Assembly: GCA_028554795.2 (NCBI GenBank)
Contig: CM068832.1
Coordinates: 90,591,427 to 90,655,426 of the forward strand
Reading direction: 5' to 3'
Source: Sinohyriopsis cumingii
Lineage: Eukaryota; Mollusca; Bivalvia; Unionida; Unionidae
DNA: 64,000 bases
The position numbers were made by a program, and so were the translations under genes. Of this stretch, positions 1 through 11,469 are shown in pieces. Under the pieces are notes generated by a model, which did no database searches, was not told the DNA's origin, and saw nothing but the letters and a program-made list of their open reading frames with translations. Numbering within the stretch: position 1 is the stretch's first letter; every line of letters begins with the position of its first letter.

Positions 1-165
1 CTTTTATTGATGATCTGTGTAAATATAACAATGACCCTTTTGTTGATGATCTGTGTAAATATAACAATGACCCTATTGTTGATGATCTGTGTAAATCTAA
101 TAATGGCCCTTTTATTGACAATCTGTGTAAATATACCAATGACCCTTTTATTGATGATCTTTTAC
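1..165. repeat. 36-bp minisatellite, continues past left edge
   Basis: About 4.5 copies of a 36-bp unit containing gatgatctgtgtaaat, with starts at 9 and 45 and onward. Because 36 is a multiple of three it gives a spurious open frame with a 12-residue period. The array is cut by the window start, so its full size is unknown. Confidence 0.9.
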
Positions 166-284
166 AAAGCTTGTTCAGGATATTTCCAGCTACTATAACT
201 TCTAACAAAAGTCCAAATAAAAATATCCAAAAATCCAAGTCAAGACCATTTTTTTTCTTTTTGAATGGCTAACTGTTAAAACTA

Positions 285-1600
285 TCTGTGATGTTCATCA
301 GTGACATGATTTTGAAATCAGCTCTATGATAGACATCATGGATGTCCGATTCATTTGGGATGAAGTAGACATCATCAGAAGTCTTTTGTTGGAAACTTCA
401 TGTCAATGTGACCATCCAATAAGAGATAATAGTAACAAACTTTTTCGAGGCAGCTGTTGGGGCAGCCATACTTGATCCACAATTAGCACAATTTTCAATA
501 TGTTTATTGTGGCACCATATTTGATATCAGCACCATCATCATTCAGGGCCAACTAGATACCATGATTACTGTTCTGGTGAAAATCCCATGCTAATGTGAC
601 TTTCTATTCATAACATGATTTTCAAGATCACAGATGATGTGTTCATAATGGATGTCAGATATATATCATTTTCATTTAGTACCAACTAGACATCGAAGTA
701 AGATTTTCAGTGGAAAAACCCCATGTCGATATGACCATCTATTCAAAAGGAGTAGAAAAAAAGATTTTCAAAGTGATCATATTGGATGTCTGAGCAGCAT
801 TATTTTAATTTAAGATCAACTAGACACCATAAGAAAATTGCAGGTGAAAGTCTCAAGCAGATATGACTTTCCATTTAGGTGGTGTAGAGATGTGATTTTC
901 AAGATAGCTGCCATGGCAGAAATGCTGAATGTCAGATCAGCACCATTTGTATTTACCACTGACTAGAAATCATAACATGGTATTTTAGAGAAACCCCATG
1001 TTGTTGTGGCAATGTATTGAGGAGGAGTAGTGATTACAAGATTCTGAAAATGACCACTATGGTGGCCATACTGGATGCCCAAGTGAGTGGATCCATTGAC
1101 CAACTAGACCTCCTAAGTCTTCTGATGAAATGCCAATATGATTTTCCATTCAGGATTAGAAGCAATAATATTATCAAGATAGCCGCCCACAGTGGCCATG
1201 CTGTAGATCCGATTGGCACCATCTGAATTTAGGCAGACTTCTCAAGTCTTCTGATGAAATGCCAATATGATTTTCCATTCAGGATTAGAAGCAATAATAT
1301 TATCAGGATAGCCGCCCACAGTGGCCATGCTGTATATCCGATTGGCACCATTTTAATTTAGGCAGACTTCTCAAGTCTTCTGATAAAAACCCTATGTTTA
1401 TATAACAAACAATTCTGTAGAAGTAGCAACATATTTTTCTTGATGGTGTCAAAGTTGGACATCAGATTAGAATTATTTTCATTTTGGATGATAAGAAGTC
1501 TTTGAGTGACCAGACCATGATAAAATGATCATCCATTTAGGTGAAGGAGTACTAACAGCACCATTTTCATTTAAGATCAACTAGACCTTGCAATAAATGT
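285..1600. repeat. Diverged satellite, unit about 129-140 bp
   Basis: Roughly ten degenerate copies recognisable by a recurring 'caactagacatc'-like word near 551, 683, 821, 961 and 1101. The last units are much more alike: tctgatgaaatgcc recurs at 1121 and 1250, and a variant at 1379, an exact 129-bp spacing. Old copies on the left and young duplicates on the right suggest repeated local amplification. No protein is supported. Confidence 0.75.
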
Positions 1601-1854
1601 GTGCATACAATTTCATAAAGAAAATCTGTGAGTCTTTAATAACAAGTCTAATTTTACATATCCTAATGATGGGTGGGTACATCCTGATAAGTACTGGTAG
1701 TCAAGTTAGCCCTTTACCTCACAGAGCATAGTGACAAAGTGCAGTGCGCTATAATTAGAACACGTTACCTAGTCGACCGCATACGCATAGCCTGCCTGTG
1801 AACTGTTAAGCAATGTAGTGTATGTTATGTTTAACAGCAATTTTAACCATTTTA

Positions 1855-2790
1855 CATTTTGATGATAGGGTGGGTTAGATGGATATCATGATGATGGGGT
1901 GGATTACATGGATATCATGATGATAGGGTGGGTTAGATGGATATCATGATGGGGTGGATTAGATGGATATCACGATGATGGGGTGGGTTAGATGGCTATC
2001 ATGATGGGGTGGGTTCAATGGATATCATGATGAAGGGGTGGGTTAGATGGATATCGTGATGATGGGGTGGATTAGATGGCTATCATGATGGGGTGGATTC
2101 AATGGATATCATGATGATGGGGTGGGTTAAATGGATATCATGATGATGGGGTGGCTTAGATGGATATAATGATGATGTGGTGGGTTAGATGGATGTAATG
2201 ATGAGGGGGGTGTTTAGATTGATATCATTGTGATGGGGTGGGTTAGATGGATATAATGATGAGGAGGTGTTTATATTGATATCTTTGTAATGGGGTGGGT
2301 TAAATGGATATCATGTTGATGGGGTGGGTTAGATGGATATCATGATCTTGGGATGGTTTAGATGGATATCATGATGATGGGGTAGGTTAGATGGATATCA
2401 TGATTTTGGGATGGTTTAGATCATGATGATGGGGTGGGTTTGATGTATATCATGATGATGTTGTGGGTTAGATTCATATCATGATGATGGGGTGGGTTAG
2501 ATGGATATCATGATAATGGGGTGGGTTAGATGTATATAATGATGATGTTGTGGGTTAGATTGAATTCATGATGATGGGGTGGGTTAGATGGATATCATAA
2601 TAATGGGGCTGGTTAGATGGATATCATTTTGTGATGGGATAGGTTTAATGGATATTGTGACAACAGGGTGGGCTAGATGGATATCATGATGATGGGATGG
2701 GCTAGATGGATATCATGATAATCAGGCAGGTTGGAGGATTACCCTGATTATGGGGCAAGTTAGAGGGCTATCCTAATGATGGGGTGGGCT
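1855..2790. repeat. 29-bp minisatellite (gatgatggggtgggttagat core)
   Basis: About 32 imperfect copies of a 29-bp unit, with 26-bp variants lacking one 'gat'. It lies in a UTP11 intron about 100 bp downstream of the exon 3 donor. The G/T-rich strand is the plus strand throughout, so the array is strand-asymmetric. Confidence 0.9.
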
Positions 2791-2889
2791 AAGAGATATA
2801 TAAGCTGCCTGGTAAGTAATCCTATAAAGGCAACATTTAAACAACAAAAATTAAATGGCTGCAAAAGTGACTTAAGAACAAAAACTTAC

Positions 2890-2992
2890 CACTTTCTGTG
2901 TTTTTACCATGTTGAAGTAAAATTCATCTGGGTTTCTATCCAAGGCTTTCCTTTTCAAAACTTTAATAGTGGTCTGCTTTCGCTGGTAATCT
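2890..2992 (-). CDS. UTP11: UTP11 exon 3
   Basis: 103 bp. Acceptor ttttcag precedes 2992 and donor gtaagt follows 2890 on the minus strand. It completes the codon split with exon 2 (GA+A) and gives 34 codons from DYQRKQ to KTQKV, including the diagnostic NPDEFYF. It ends in phase 0. Confidence 0.93.
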
Positions 2993-5900
2993 CTGAAAAG
3001 GAATACAAAAAGCAAAACCATATGGCATACATGTACAGTGAAACAGTTTAAACCAGACTTAGTATGGTCAGCACTTGAAAATATTGCATATATATTGTTA
3101 ATCCAAGTTACCTATATTATGTAATATACTAAATAATTCCAAGTTTCAATGCTTAGGAACCACACATACTGAGTTCCATGACAGCAATAGCAAGTTAACA
3201 TGAAATATGGCTCCAAAAACAATGTACATAGTGTTTATACCTATAGAAACTACACATATATCTGTCCGTAAGCATGTACTTGTGATATGCAAAATAAACT
3301 CTAGCCACAATACAAATGTATACCAAATTTAACGATGACAGCAACAGCAATATGGACTGACATAGTTTAAAAAGAAACACAAGTATATGACACAAAATCC
3401 TAACAAATTCCATAATAAATGCTAAAATCTGAAATGTTAATCCAATTTTCAAATATCAGGAGATACATGTCAACATTAAGTATTATTCCTATAAAGCCAA
3501 TTGTATATGGAACTTTCTTTGTAATAATACAAATGCATACCAAGCTTTACAAAGATATTTCAAATGGTTGAGGAGATATTTGGCACAGAGTGATGGACAG
3601 TAAGACAGATGCATAAACAATTTATCATAAAAATGTGAACAACTTAAAATTTCACTTTTTATATAAGAAATACTGGTCATATTTCAAGATCAGGTTAAGT
3701 TTGATTCAGCTATCTCAAAGGTTTAACTTATGGAGGTATTAAACAAAAGTGATATGAGCCAATAAGCACTAAAGCTGGAGGGGGTGGGAGCCTAGAGATA
3801 TGTATAACAATAGTATCAATAAGTACTTAGTAAACAGCTAATTAGTATAAATTTAAGGTCTCCAGCATCTTATGTTAAAGAAAGGGAAATGCACAAACAC
3901 ACACAAATCATTGTTTAGTTGGCACACAGTGCATCCCCCATGGGCATAAAACTGAGGATAAAAGAAAAACATTGGTGTAACAAGTGGGGGTCAAATGAAA
4001 AATATGGGGGTCAAAAATGTACTGACAAATTTTCATCTGACCCATACTTTTTCAGCTTGAAATAGGATATTGCAACTTGCATAACACACTCTCTCTCTCT
4101 TTCTCTAAACATACAAATAAATCAACATGCACAATTAACAAACAAATGCATTGTCCATTCATATAATAATTTTGTTACTTTTAACAGGCTCCTTATAATC
4201 TTTTTGTAGCAATATTACAGACCAATACATTACATATACGCCTATACAAAACCCGAACAAATGTTTTTAACCAAATGGCAGTTAAATTTATTGCCTATCA
4301 TAAAATGTGTACTATCATCGGTTTTATTGTACTTTATTATTGGAAGCATTTTATACAAAAATCAAAGAGGATAATGATTCATCTTCTTTTTAGTTAGCTA
4401 TACTTAAACTTTTAAATCTTTCTCTTATTGCTGCAAATTTATAAACCAATAAAATCTGCAATGACCCCTGACTTTGTAATCCAAATAACACATTTGTCTC
4501 GGCAAAGTTACTGATTTTTCTGCTTGTGAAAGAATGCCTTGGTTGGTAATGTATTCCCCAGAAATCTTGTGGTGAACAAGAGCCATTTTTAAAAAAAAAA
4601 TTTAAATTCATAAAAGGATTATTTACTTTTGTAGTCTTCGCAATCATACGATCAGAAGTCACGCTGGTAATCCCAGTTACGGGAATTATTTTCTCCAGTT
4701 TTTATTAAAGTTAGATCCACAGTTACTGTTCTGTGTTCTGCTTCTTTCACTTTCTTGGCTAGTGATTCTGAGTGCATGCCAATTTCATCTGGAGACAACT
4801 TTCTAGTCCGACAAGCACTGAGGTTAAATGTCTAGATGACAACTTGATTAGCTTTACAAAATTAACATCCCATCAAATTTATATATTTTACTATAGTATG
4901 ATAAAAATTATTTACATATGTCACATAATCATGATTAATATAAATTGTTTCCTGCTCATAATCCATGTCATCCAATGTCTTTAAAAGGTAAGTTTTCAGA
5001 CCAAACTTTAATATGTGATCCATTGCTGCCACATAATAAAATGTGATCTATGGCTGTCACATAATAAAATGTGATCTATGGCTGTCACATAATAATATGT
5101 GATCCATTGCTGTCACATAATAAGATGTGATCTATGGCTGTCACATAACAAGATGTGATCTATGGATATCACATAATAAGATGTGATCTATGGCTGTCAC
5201 ATAATAATATGAGATTTATGGCTGTCACATAATAAGATGTGATTTATGGCTGTCACATAATAAGATGTGATATATGGCTGTCACATAATAAGATGTGATC
5301 TACAGCTGTCACATAATAAGATGTGATCTACAGCTGTCACATAATAAGATGTGATCTATTGCTGTCACATAATATGAGATATATGGCTGTCACATAATAT
5401 GTAATCTATGGCTGTCACATAATATGTGATCTATGGCTGTCACATAATAATATAATATTTAATATGTGATCTATTTCTGTCACACAATAATATGTGATCT
5501 ATGACTGTCATATAACAGTATGTGATCAATTGCAGTCATATAATATAATAATATTTAATATGTGATCTTTGGCTGTCATATAATATGTGATCTATTGCTG
5601 TCACATAATATGCGATCAAGAGCCATATGGCTGTCACACAAATTGTATCAACAGGTTTACTCTATGCTTCACATGTCAGTCAATAATAATACAATATAAA
5701 GCAATCAATTTAAGCACTAAATATTCAAAAGCAACTTTCACATTAAACAATTACAAACATCAACATGAAATCCAACAAAGGGGTCAACTGCTATTCCTAG
5801 TTTGATGGAGTGATTTGATTAATGAAGAATTAAATCACAGAATGTCACTTCCAGCTACATTAAAGGTGTCTTTGAACTGGTCAATCAAAACTGTGAATAC

Positions 5901-8900
5901 AGAATGTTTTTGAAATGGCCAATCAAAACTGATCATCTGGAATGTCTTTGAAAGGGTCAACCAAATCTGTGAATGCAGAAATGTCTTTGAAATGGTCAGT
6001 CAAAGCTGAGAATACAGAATGTCTTTGAAATGGTCCATCAAAACTGAATGCAGAATGTCTTTGAAATGGTCAGTCAAAACCGTGAAACTGGAATGTCTTT
6101 GAAATAGTCAGTCAAAACTGTGAATGTTGAATGTCTATGAAATGGTCAATCAAATCTTTGAATGCAGAATGTCTTTGAAATGGTCTGTCAAAACTGCAAG
6201 TGTAGAATTCTGAATGTCTTTGAAATGGTCATTCAAAACTGTGAATGACCATTTCAAAGACATTCAGAATGTGAAATGTTCAATCAAAAATCTCTGAATG
6301 GGGAATGTCTGTGAAATGGTCAACCAAATCTGTGGATGTGGAATATCATTGAAAAGGTCAATCGAAACTGAATTTGGAATGGTTTTGAAATGGTCAATCA
6401 AATGTGTGAATACAGAATGTCTTTGAAATGGTCAGTCAAAAATGTGAATGTGGAATCTCTTTGAAATCGTCAATCAAAACTGCAAGTACCATACTTACTC
6501 TGCTCGTAGCTTGTAGTCTTTTTTCTTTTCCAAAAATCCAAGATGAGCTCTGCTTTCAGGCTGCAAAAAGAAAACATTCAAATGAACTGCCATACATTTA
6601 TTGAAGCCTTCCTAAAAGTATTTACTTATAATCATCACCCAACTACCAGGATCTAATGAAACCACACCTGAAAAACTATGTAAGTTTTTTTTCTTTCTAT
6701 TAAATCGCTAAAACATCTTTGACAGCTCATTGCGACAGCTGCAGTGTGTGTGTGTGTGTGTGTGTGTGCAAACAGCTGATGCTGTTGATTTCTGCCAGAT
6801 GCATTGCTTTAACCATGCTTGCATCTCTGTCACACAGAAAAACATTTGAGTTTTGGGAATATTGTATTACTGGCATAATTTATCCAGTTTGCTCACCAAA
6901 TATTCTCCCATGTGTGATTCATCGAGATGCATTGCTGCTAAAATTACCTGTTTCTGTTGAAAGTCTTTCATCAGCCAGGGTACCGTAAGAGTCAAAGAGG
7001 CTACGCCTATGGATGGGTCTGACCACGCATCAGAGGTCAAACTAAGGTCAGATTGGGCAGAAATTAATCACGCACCTTGCTTTGTATCGCCTTATGCATG
7101 TCAGGTATCAAAGATATGGAAAAGTACTTCCAACTTGGAACTTTATAGCATGGTTCTGCCTTGGCCATCAGACATCAAAATCCAATGTCTTCAACAATGG
7201 AACTCGGTTGCACATCTACTGCCATGAGCTCTGCAATAGCTTTGTGCCAATTAATAGCTCTCGGGTCGTCAAATGCAAATGGCTGCTTCCAGTTCAGCAT
7301 GGCGTCAATTGTGAGAGTACGAGGAGTTGCTGCAAGTGGTAAGGTTAACTGTGCAGGATCCTTTCCACTCTGGAAATGAATGCTTTGCAAAGTGTGCAAT
7401 TTGTTTTCGACTCATGAACTGCATTTACTTTGAAGTAGTTCCAGACTAAACTTGAGTGTTTTGAGTTCAATATTATGCATAATCTTGGGAGTATATTTAA
7501 TAGTGTACAATCGCTAGTCAATATTAATAATCCAATTGATTCACTCTCTTGAAACAATGCTTTAAATCAAGTAAGATACTAATAAGTTGTCCATGTGGCT
7601 GTATGGATGCACACACCACACTGCGAGTTGTGAGCTTAATCAGCTGGAGTATCCAGGGTTAACATATCTGGTGCTGGCATGACAATATCAATGCTGCATA
7701 ATATTTGTATGTAAGCGTTCAGCTGCTTCAGCATCAACCACTTTTCGTCAATTGGCAGCATTGCAGTACTGGCTAAAGAACAGATTAACTATGGTGAGTC
7801 ATAGTTTCGTAGTAGTTGAAAATTTCGCTAGCTATCTAATCTGCCTACCTATCTGCTAATGTGTATGCTGGAAGTTCAACAGCCACATGAGGCCTCATTG
7901 GCTGCCATGATTGGGATGACTGCATGAATGGTATTGATAATTTGTTGTGTGCAGACAAAAAGCGGTAGTTTACAAAAAGTGTTCAAAAGTATTTACTTTT
8001 AAGAATATATTGTCTTTCAATTAACCCCCAAAACAAATGTTTATTCCTTAATTTCCACTATTTAATTCTGATTTAAAATTCAAGCCATGTCAAGATGAAT
8101 GTTATGACTGAATTTATATTTTGGAAATTTGTTTACATCAGCACCGATTATTTCTGCAAAATACTGATTATACTGATTGTTCTAATAATCGGCCCGATTA
8201 TGAGTATGGCCAATTAATCGGTACAGCTTTATACTGTCCCCCATATTTAAATTTGGGGGACAGTGTCTAGTGAAACCTTTATCACTGGGAAATGACTAAT
8301 GCATTGAATGATTAAGACACAATGCTCTGGTTTTGGAGTAATGCTGTTTTCCATGTACATGGAAGCAATTCAAATTCGTGGTCAACAGCAGCTCAATGCT
8401 TATGTGTTCTGTTCTGACAGAGATTGGTTGAGGACTTTATGTCATGGCTCAACAAAAGTGAGATTATATTTATCTGGAGCAGTTGAAATAAATATATTAA
8501 TTAGTAGCAAGTGCAGAACAATCAGTATATTTCTGCCACAAGTCATATCAGATGAAATAAAAAATGCTGATAATGCATAGAAACACTGAAACTCTTCAAT
8601 TATATCATACATACCATAGTGTATCTTTGGTTGAGTATGTATAATTCATAATTTTGATAATTTAATATTAGTTATATATAGGGTGATGTGTACTTTCATT
8701 ACTGCTAACAAGTGATGCAAAAGAAAATTTTAGAGACAAGAACTGGAAAGCAAATTAATAACTGGAAATTGCAGGGTTTACATTATCCTCTATATTCCGT
8801 TATTCTTGTGGGCCTTGTATTAATTATTACAAAAAAGTGAACATTTAATGAAAATGATGGTGTTCTCTCTATGTATAGATTTGGTTAATGACAAAGATAC

Positions 8901-10588
8901 ATCTTCCATAAATTAAAAGAAATGACTGATTACTCTGCTACATAATTATTCATCACAATATCAATGTCTGTTCAACACATTTTTGGATCAGTACATCCTT
9001 AGTTAATTTAAATCTTGGCAAATTTAAGAGCTGAAAATCAACCTTTCAACATCAGCCAGCATTCTAAAATTAAAGCACAAAAATAACTTGCTGTAAACAT
9101 GAAAGAATAATTAGTCTTATTTTTAATTATAATATCAATAACAAAATACATCTTATGTCATTGTATAACTAATATTAAATTACCAAAGTTATGACTTTTT
9201 CATACACAGACAATGATACACTGTGGGATATACCATATAACTTAAGTGCGTATGGGTGTTTACGATGCGTTCCAGTGTTTCAGTGTATCTATATGCCGAC
9301 TTGTTGGTCTAGATTTTAACTAGCTACACTGTCGTAGCCTCAACTTTATTTGTTGTGGTTGAGGCTACGAACTGATCCCATATCATGTAATGGAGCAAAA
9401 AATATCATCACTAAAGTCAGAAAAACAAACAGTGCAGAAATCTACTACATAAGTATTATCATGTTGTGAAAAAAGTTTGGCTTATTTTGAATTTATTAAG
9501 CACCAACACGAAAAAATAAACTGGCATGGTTACAGTAACCTCACCCTGTCCACCATGACAGATAACGCGAGACTCTCGCCATGACCCCTTTTTCTACCTA
9601 AGGCTTGCCAGACCATATTTGGATATTCCATGCTATATTATTATCAATCAAGTGACGAATAATCACTTCTTGGTGGAGTTTCAAAGTTGCCGATAAACCG
9701 TATATACTTTTAATGCACAGAATTTCTGACTCAAACGGAGCCAAATTTTACTACGATTTGTTTACGTTTCCAAATAAGGCGTCAATGTCCTTATATGGCA
9801 CATAAACAAACAAGGCTGAGAATGGAAGTAATCATTATTTGAACTAATATGGCAGACATCTAAACGAAAATATCGGCTAAAACAGGTAAACAAGATTTTA
9901 CAACTATTTCTACAATGATTTTCGATACTTCCGGTATTAAATAAGAGGACTACTCAATCTATTGGATTATATACAAGGAATATGTTCAAAGTGTTATTAT
10001 TAGGCTAAAAGAGCACCAGGTGTGAATCACACCCGGCTTGATCCATTGACAGGTATATGCTCATGTTAGTACCCTGTCCACAAGGTAGGAGTATGCGTAC
10101 TAATATTAGTACTAGATTATAACTAGCTGATAGGTCAATATTAGCAACTATCTTCTTGAATAATATGTCCGTAATTTCCCAGTTGAGACACCGATTTTTT
10201 AAATTTTTATTTCAATAGTAAGAATGTCATATTTATATTTTAAAAAATTTAAAAAACGGAAATGTAAAAGTAACGCCGAAAATTGGTGAACCCCGAAAAT
10301 ATGTGCATGGTTAATGGCCGTACTGTGTAATAGAAAATAAATAGGTACGCCAACAAGTTTCCACCCTGAGTGTGTGTCCTATCGGGAAGAGTATAGGAAT
10401 CTTTAAGATCTACAAGACACATGATAAGGAGAAGGATACTCAGTGGAACTGCCTTCACCGACAAGTACACATAACTTCATAAGGTGTCGACAAATAGGTG
10501 TATCCATGTTCTCTCTTTTCTTACAAACCTGGCTTCTTTCCCGATAGGTCTTAGCTCCAGATTTTGCAGCTTTCTTTAAATTCGACAT
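2890..10588 (-). CDS. UTP11: UTP11 small-subunit processome protein, first three exons
   Basis: UTP11 is a nucleolar component of the U3 snoRNP/SSU processome needed for 18S rRNA processing. Three spliced exons join in phase: 10588-10529, 6560-6499, 2992-2890 (225 nt, 75 codons). The protein starts MSNLKKAAKSGAKTYRERSQ, continues with a HLGFLEKKKDYKLRAEDY block, and reaches LDRNPDEFYFNMVKTQ; these match the conserved N-terminus of UTP11 (KAAKS, RERSQP, LEKKKDYKLRA, KNPDEFY). The animal protein is usually about 250 residues, so roughly 70% is missing and must lie left of the window; I found no further exon in 1-2889. The start is the first family-matching ATG, with A at -3. Introns are long (about 4.0 and 3.5 kb) and carry minisatellites and a hAT relic. 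Identity rests on family motifs recalled, not on a search. Confidence 0.93.
2993..4380. other. UTP11 intron 2, unique A+T-rich stretch
   Basis: No exon, recognisable mobile element or tandem array seen. Short open frames on the minus strand (for example 3452-3195) are hydrophobic and low in complexity and have no splice context. A (ct)n run sits near 4088-4106. Confidence 0.6.
4385..4830 (-). other. Coding-like tract in UTP11 intron 2, unassigned
   Basis: Two minus-strand frames look protein-like. One, about 4825-4665, includes DEIGMHSESLAKKVKEAEHR followed by TVTVDLTLIKTGE and is closed by a stop; the other (4662-4390, 90 codons) includes HSFTSRKISNFAETNVLFG. They are offset by a frameshift. 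The charged, helix-like composition is unlike the intron around it. It may be a dead mobile-element gene or an unrelated exon. I do not recognise the family. Confidence 0.3.
5010..5640. repeat. 28-bp minisatellite (ataataagatgtgatctatgg)
   Basis: About 21 copies of a 28-bp unit ending gctgtcac, with small deletions in later copies. It sits in UTP11 intron 2 and has no coding potential. Confidence 0.9.
5840..6485. repeat. 38-39-bp minisatellite abutting UTP11 exon 2
   Basis: About 16 copies built on aatgtctttgaaatggtc. The array stops only about 14 bp from the exon 2 donor. One unit is inverted, creating the palindrome at 6207-6270. Confidence 0.88.
6207..6270. repeat. Perfect inverted repeat, 29-bp arms, 6-nt loop
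   Basis: Arms 6207-6235 and 6242-6270 are exact reverse complements around loop aaactg (6236-6241). The arms are one unit of the surrounding minisatellite in opposite orientations. It can form a cruciform in DNA or a strong hairpin in the UTP11 pre-mRNA. Confidence 0.95.
6499..6560 (-). CDS. UTP11: UTP11 exon 2
   Basis: 62 bp. Acceptor tttttgcag lies before 6560 and donor gtaagt after 6499. It gives PESRAHLGFLEKKKDYKLRA plus GA of the next codon. Entry is in phase 0, matching the 60-nt exon 1, and the split codon is completed by exon 3. Confidence 0.93.
6720..7399 (-). pseudogene. hAT-superfamily (ZBED-like) transposase relic
   Basis: Read on the minus strand, 7399-7175 gives a frame with INWHKAIAELMAVDVQPSSI and VEDIGF, matching the ZBED/hAT block 'I...D..P.S.VE..GF'. 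After a frameshift come KYFSISLIPDMHKAIQSKV, then SLTSDAWSD (like 'LT.D.WTS'), AAMHLDESHMGEYL (like 'FPESHTAENI') and a degenerate 'S.SCL.HT' block. That last block is interrupted by a (GT)n tract at 6744-6768. The order of blocks is right for a hAT transposase, with frameshifts between them, so it is a fossil DNA transposon in UTP11 intron 1. Ends, TIRs and target duplication are not identified. Confidence 0.75.
7400..9332. other. UTP11 intron 1, no gene seen
   Basis: A+T-rich sequence. A short stretch near 8130-8220 repeats 'ccgatta/taatcgg' words, probably mobile-element debris from the neighbouring hAT relic. A near-palindrome lies at 8233-8264. The open frame 8308-8580 (+) has no family resemblance or splice context. 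Confidence 0.55.
8233..8264. repeat. 32-bp near-perfect palindrome
   Basis: actgtccccca...tgggggacagt with no spacer; one symmetric position fails to pair in each half. It lies beside the taatcgg words, so it may be the terminal repeat of a lost transposon. Confidence 0.8.
9333..9369. repeat. Stem-loop, 12-bp perfect arms
   Basis: cgtagcctcaac (9333-9344) pairs exactly with gttgaggctacg (9358-9369) across a 13-nt loop. The stem is richer in G+C than its surroundings. Function unknown; it lies in UTP11 intron 1. Confidence 0.85.
9370..10528. other. UTP11 intron 1, promoter-proximal part
   Basis: No exon or repeat array found. A minus-strand frame at 10470-10249 is just the run-on of intron sequence and lacks splice sites. 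A small palindrome, ggtgtgaatcacacc, sits near 10019-10033. Confidence 0.55.
10529..10588 (-). CDS. UTP11: UTP11 exon 1 (start codon)
   Basis: ATG at 10588, 20 codons (MSNLKKAAKSGAKTYRERSQ), donor CAG|gtttgt at 10528. The reading frame is open further upstream, but homology begins at this methionine, which has an adenine at -3. Ends in phase 0. Confidence 0.92.
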
Positions 10589-11217
10589 CTTAATGCTCTT
10601 AGATCTTTTCAAAAAGATAAATTTAAACAAAAAGTATCATTCGAATATCAACGTCGCTTTGCGATTCTTTTCGTTTGCACTTCAATTGGAATACCTCGTG
10701 GATTTCCAATCATTATACTAAAAAGCCCGATCAGGCGCCGATTGACACGTTATGGAATCAACGGAATGCAGAAATAGACCGGAACGGACGTAGATTTCTA
10801 TATTTACGCAAATTGTTTGTACACGCAATTTAATTTTTGTATTAGACTATGTGACATATCTACATATTTAAAAATAAATAACTCTAAAATTGTATTAATG
10901 TGAATTGAATTACAAAACTTGTTTGTGATTTGTGCAAAGCGTCCATTAAAGATTTAATTGAACTAACCGCACATGGGTATCGATTCCTCCTTACTGAGAA
11001 TATATGTATATGATAACATTAAAACTTCTCAAGATTTAATATTGAAACTTGGAATGTACAAATAGTTAATGGAAGCTGCAATTCTGTTCATTGTGCAAAT
11101 AAATATAATGAAAATGATGTGCAAAACAGTGTTGTATTGTCATATCTTTAACGTGTGCTCAATGGTTTTCTTTGTTTCAATATCAAAGAACATTGAAAGA
11201 AGAACAATTAAGGATGA
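10589..11217. promoter_or_regulatory. UTP11 5' flank, presumed promoter region
   Basis: Upstream sequence of UTP11 on the minus strand. It has a mild CpG enrichment at about 10640-10800 (tcgctttgcg, gcgccg, cggaacgg) compared with the A+T-rich surroundings, as often seen at housekeeping promoters. No TATA box or transcription start can be placed from sequence alone. Confidence 0.4.
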
Positions 11218-11221
11218 ATAA

Positions 11222-11319
11222 TCAATTAAAATCTGTTCCAGTCCATCGATGAGGGTCCCTCCATTCTGCTGATTCCATCCACCACTTCCCAGGCTGCAAA
11301 ACACTACTACCATTACGAC
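11222..11319 (-). other. Exon-like segment, unassigned
   Basis: Acceptor-like gatttcag precedes 11319. One frame reads RNGSSVLQPGKWWMESAEWR and continues through DPHRWTGTDFN to a stop at 11222. It is richer in G+C than its flanks. No partner exon was found in the UTP11-MRPS9 interval, so it could be a terminal exon of an unseen gene, a retrosequence or a mobile-element fragment. Confidence 0.3.
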
Positions 11320-11469
11320 CTGAAATCAGTCACATTCTAGCTTAAATGCCTGCTGTTGTTTTTACCTAATTTTTTATGAGATTCACACAAAAATTAATAT
11401 AAAACCTGTATGTCTTTAACCAGTAATTTAAGTACTTTTATTAACTTTTCATCTTTGTTGGTCATAACT

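Noticed and set aside
6719..6988. Plus-strand frame with a run of Cys-Val as a gene
   Set aside because: It is a read-through of the (GT)n tract and lies antisense to a better-supported hAT transposase relic.
8308..8580. 90-codon plus-strand frame
   Set aside because: No recognisable family, no splice sites, antisense to UTP11 within intron 1.
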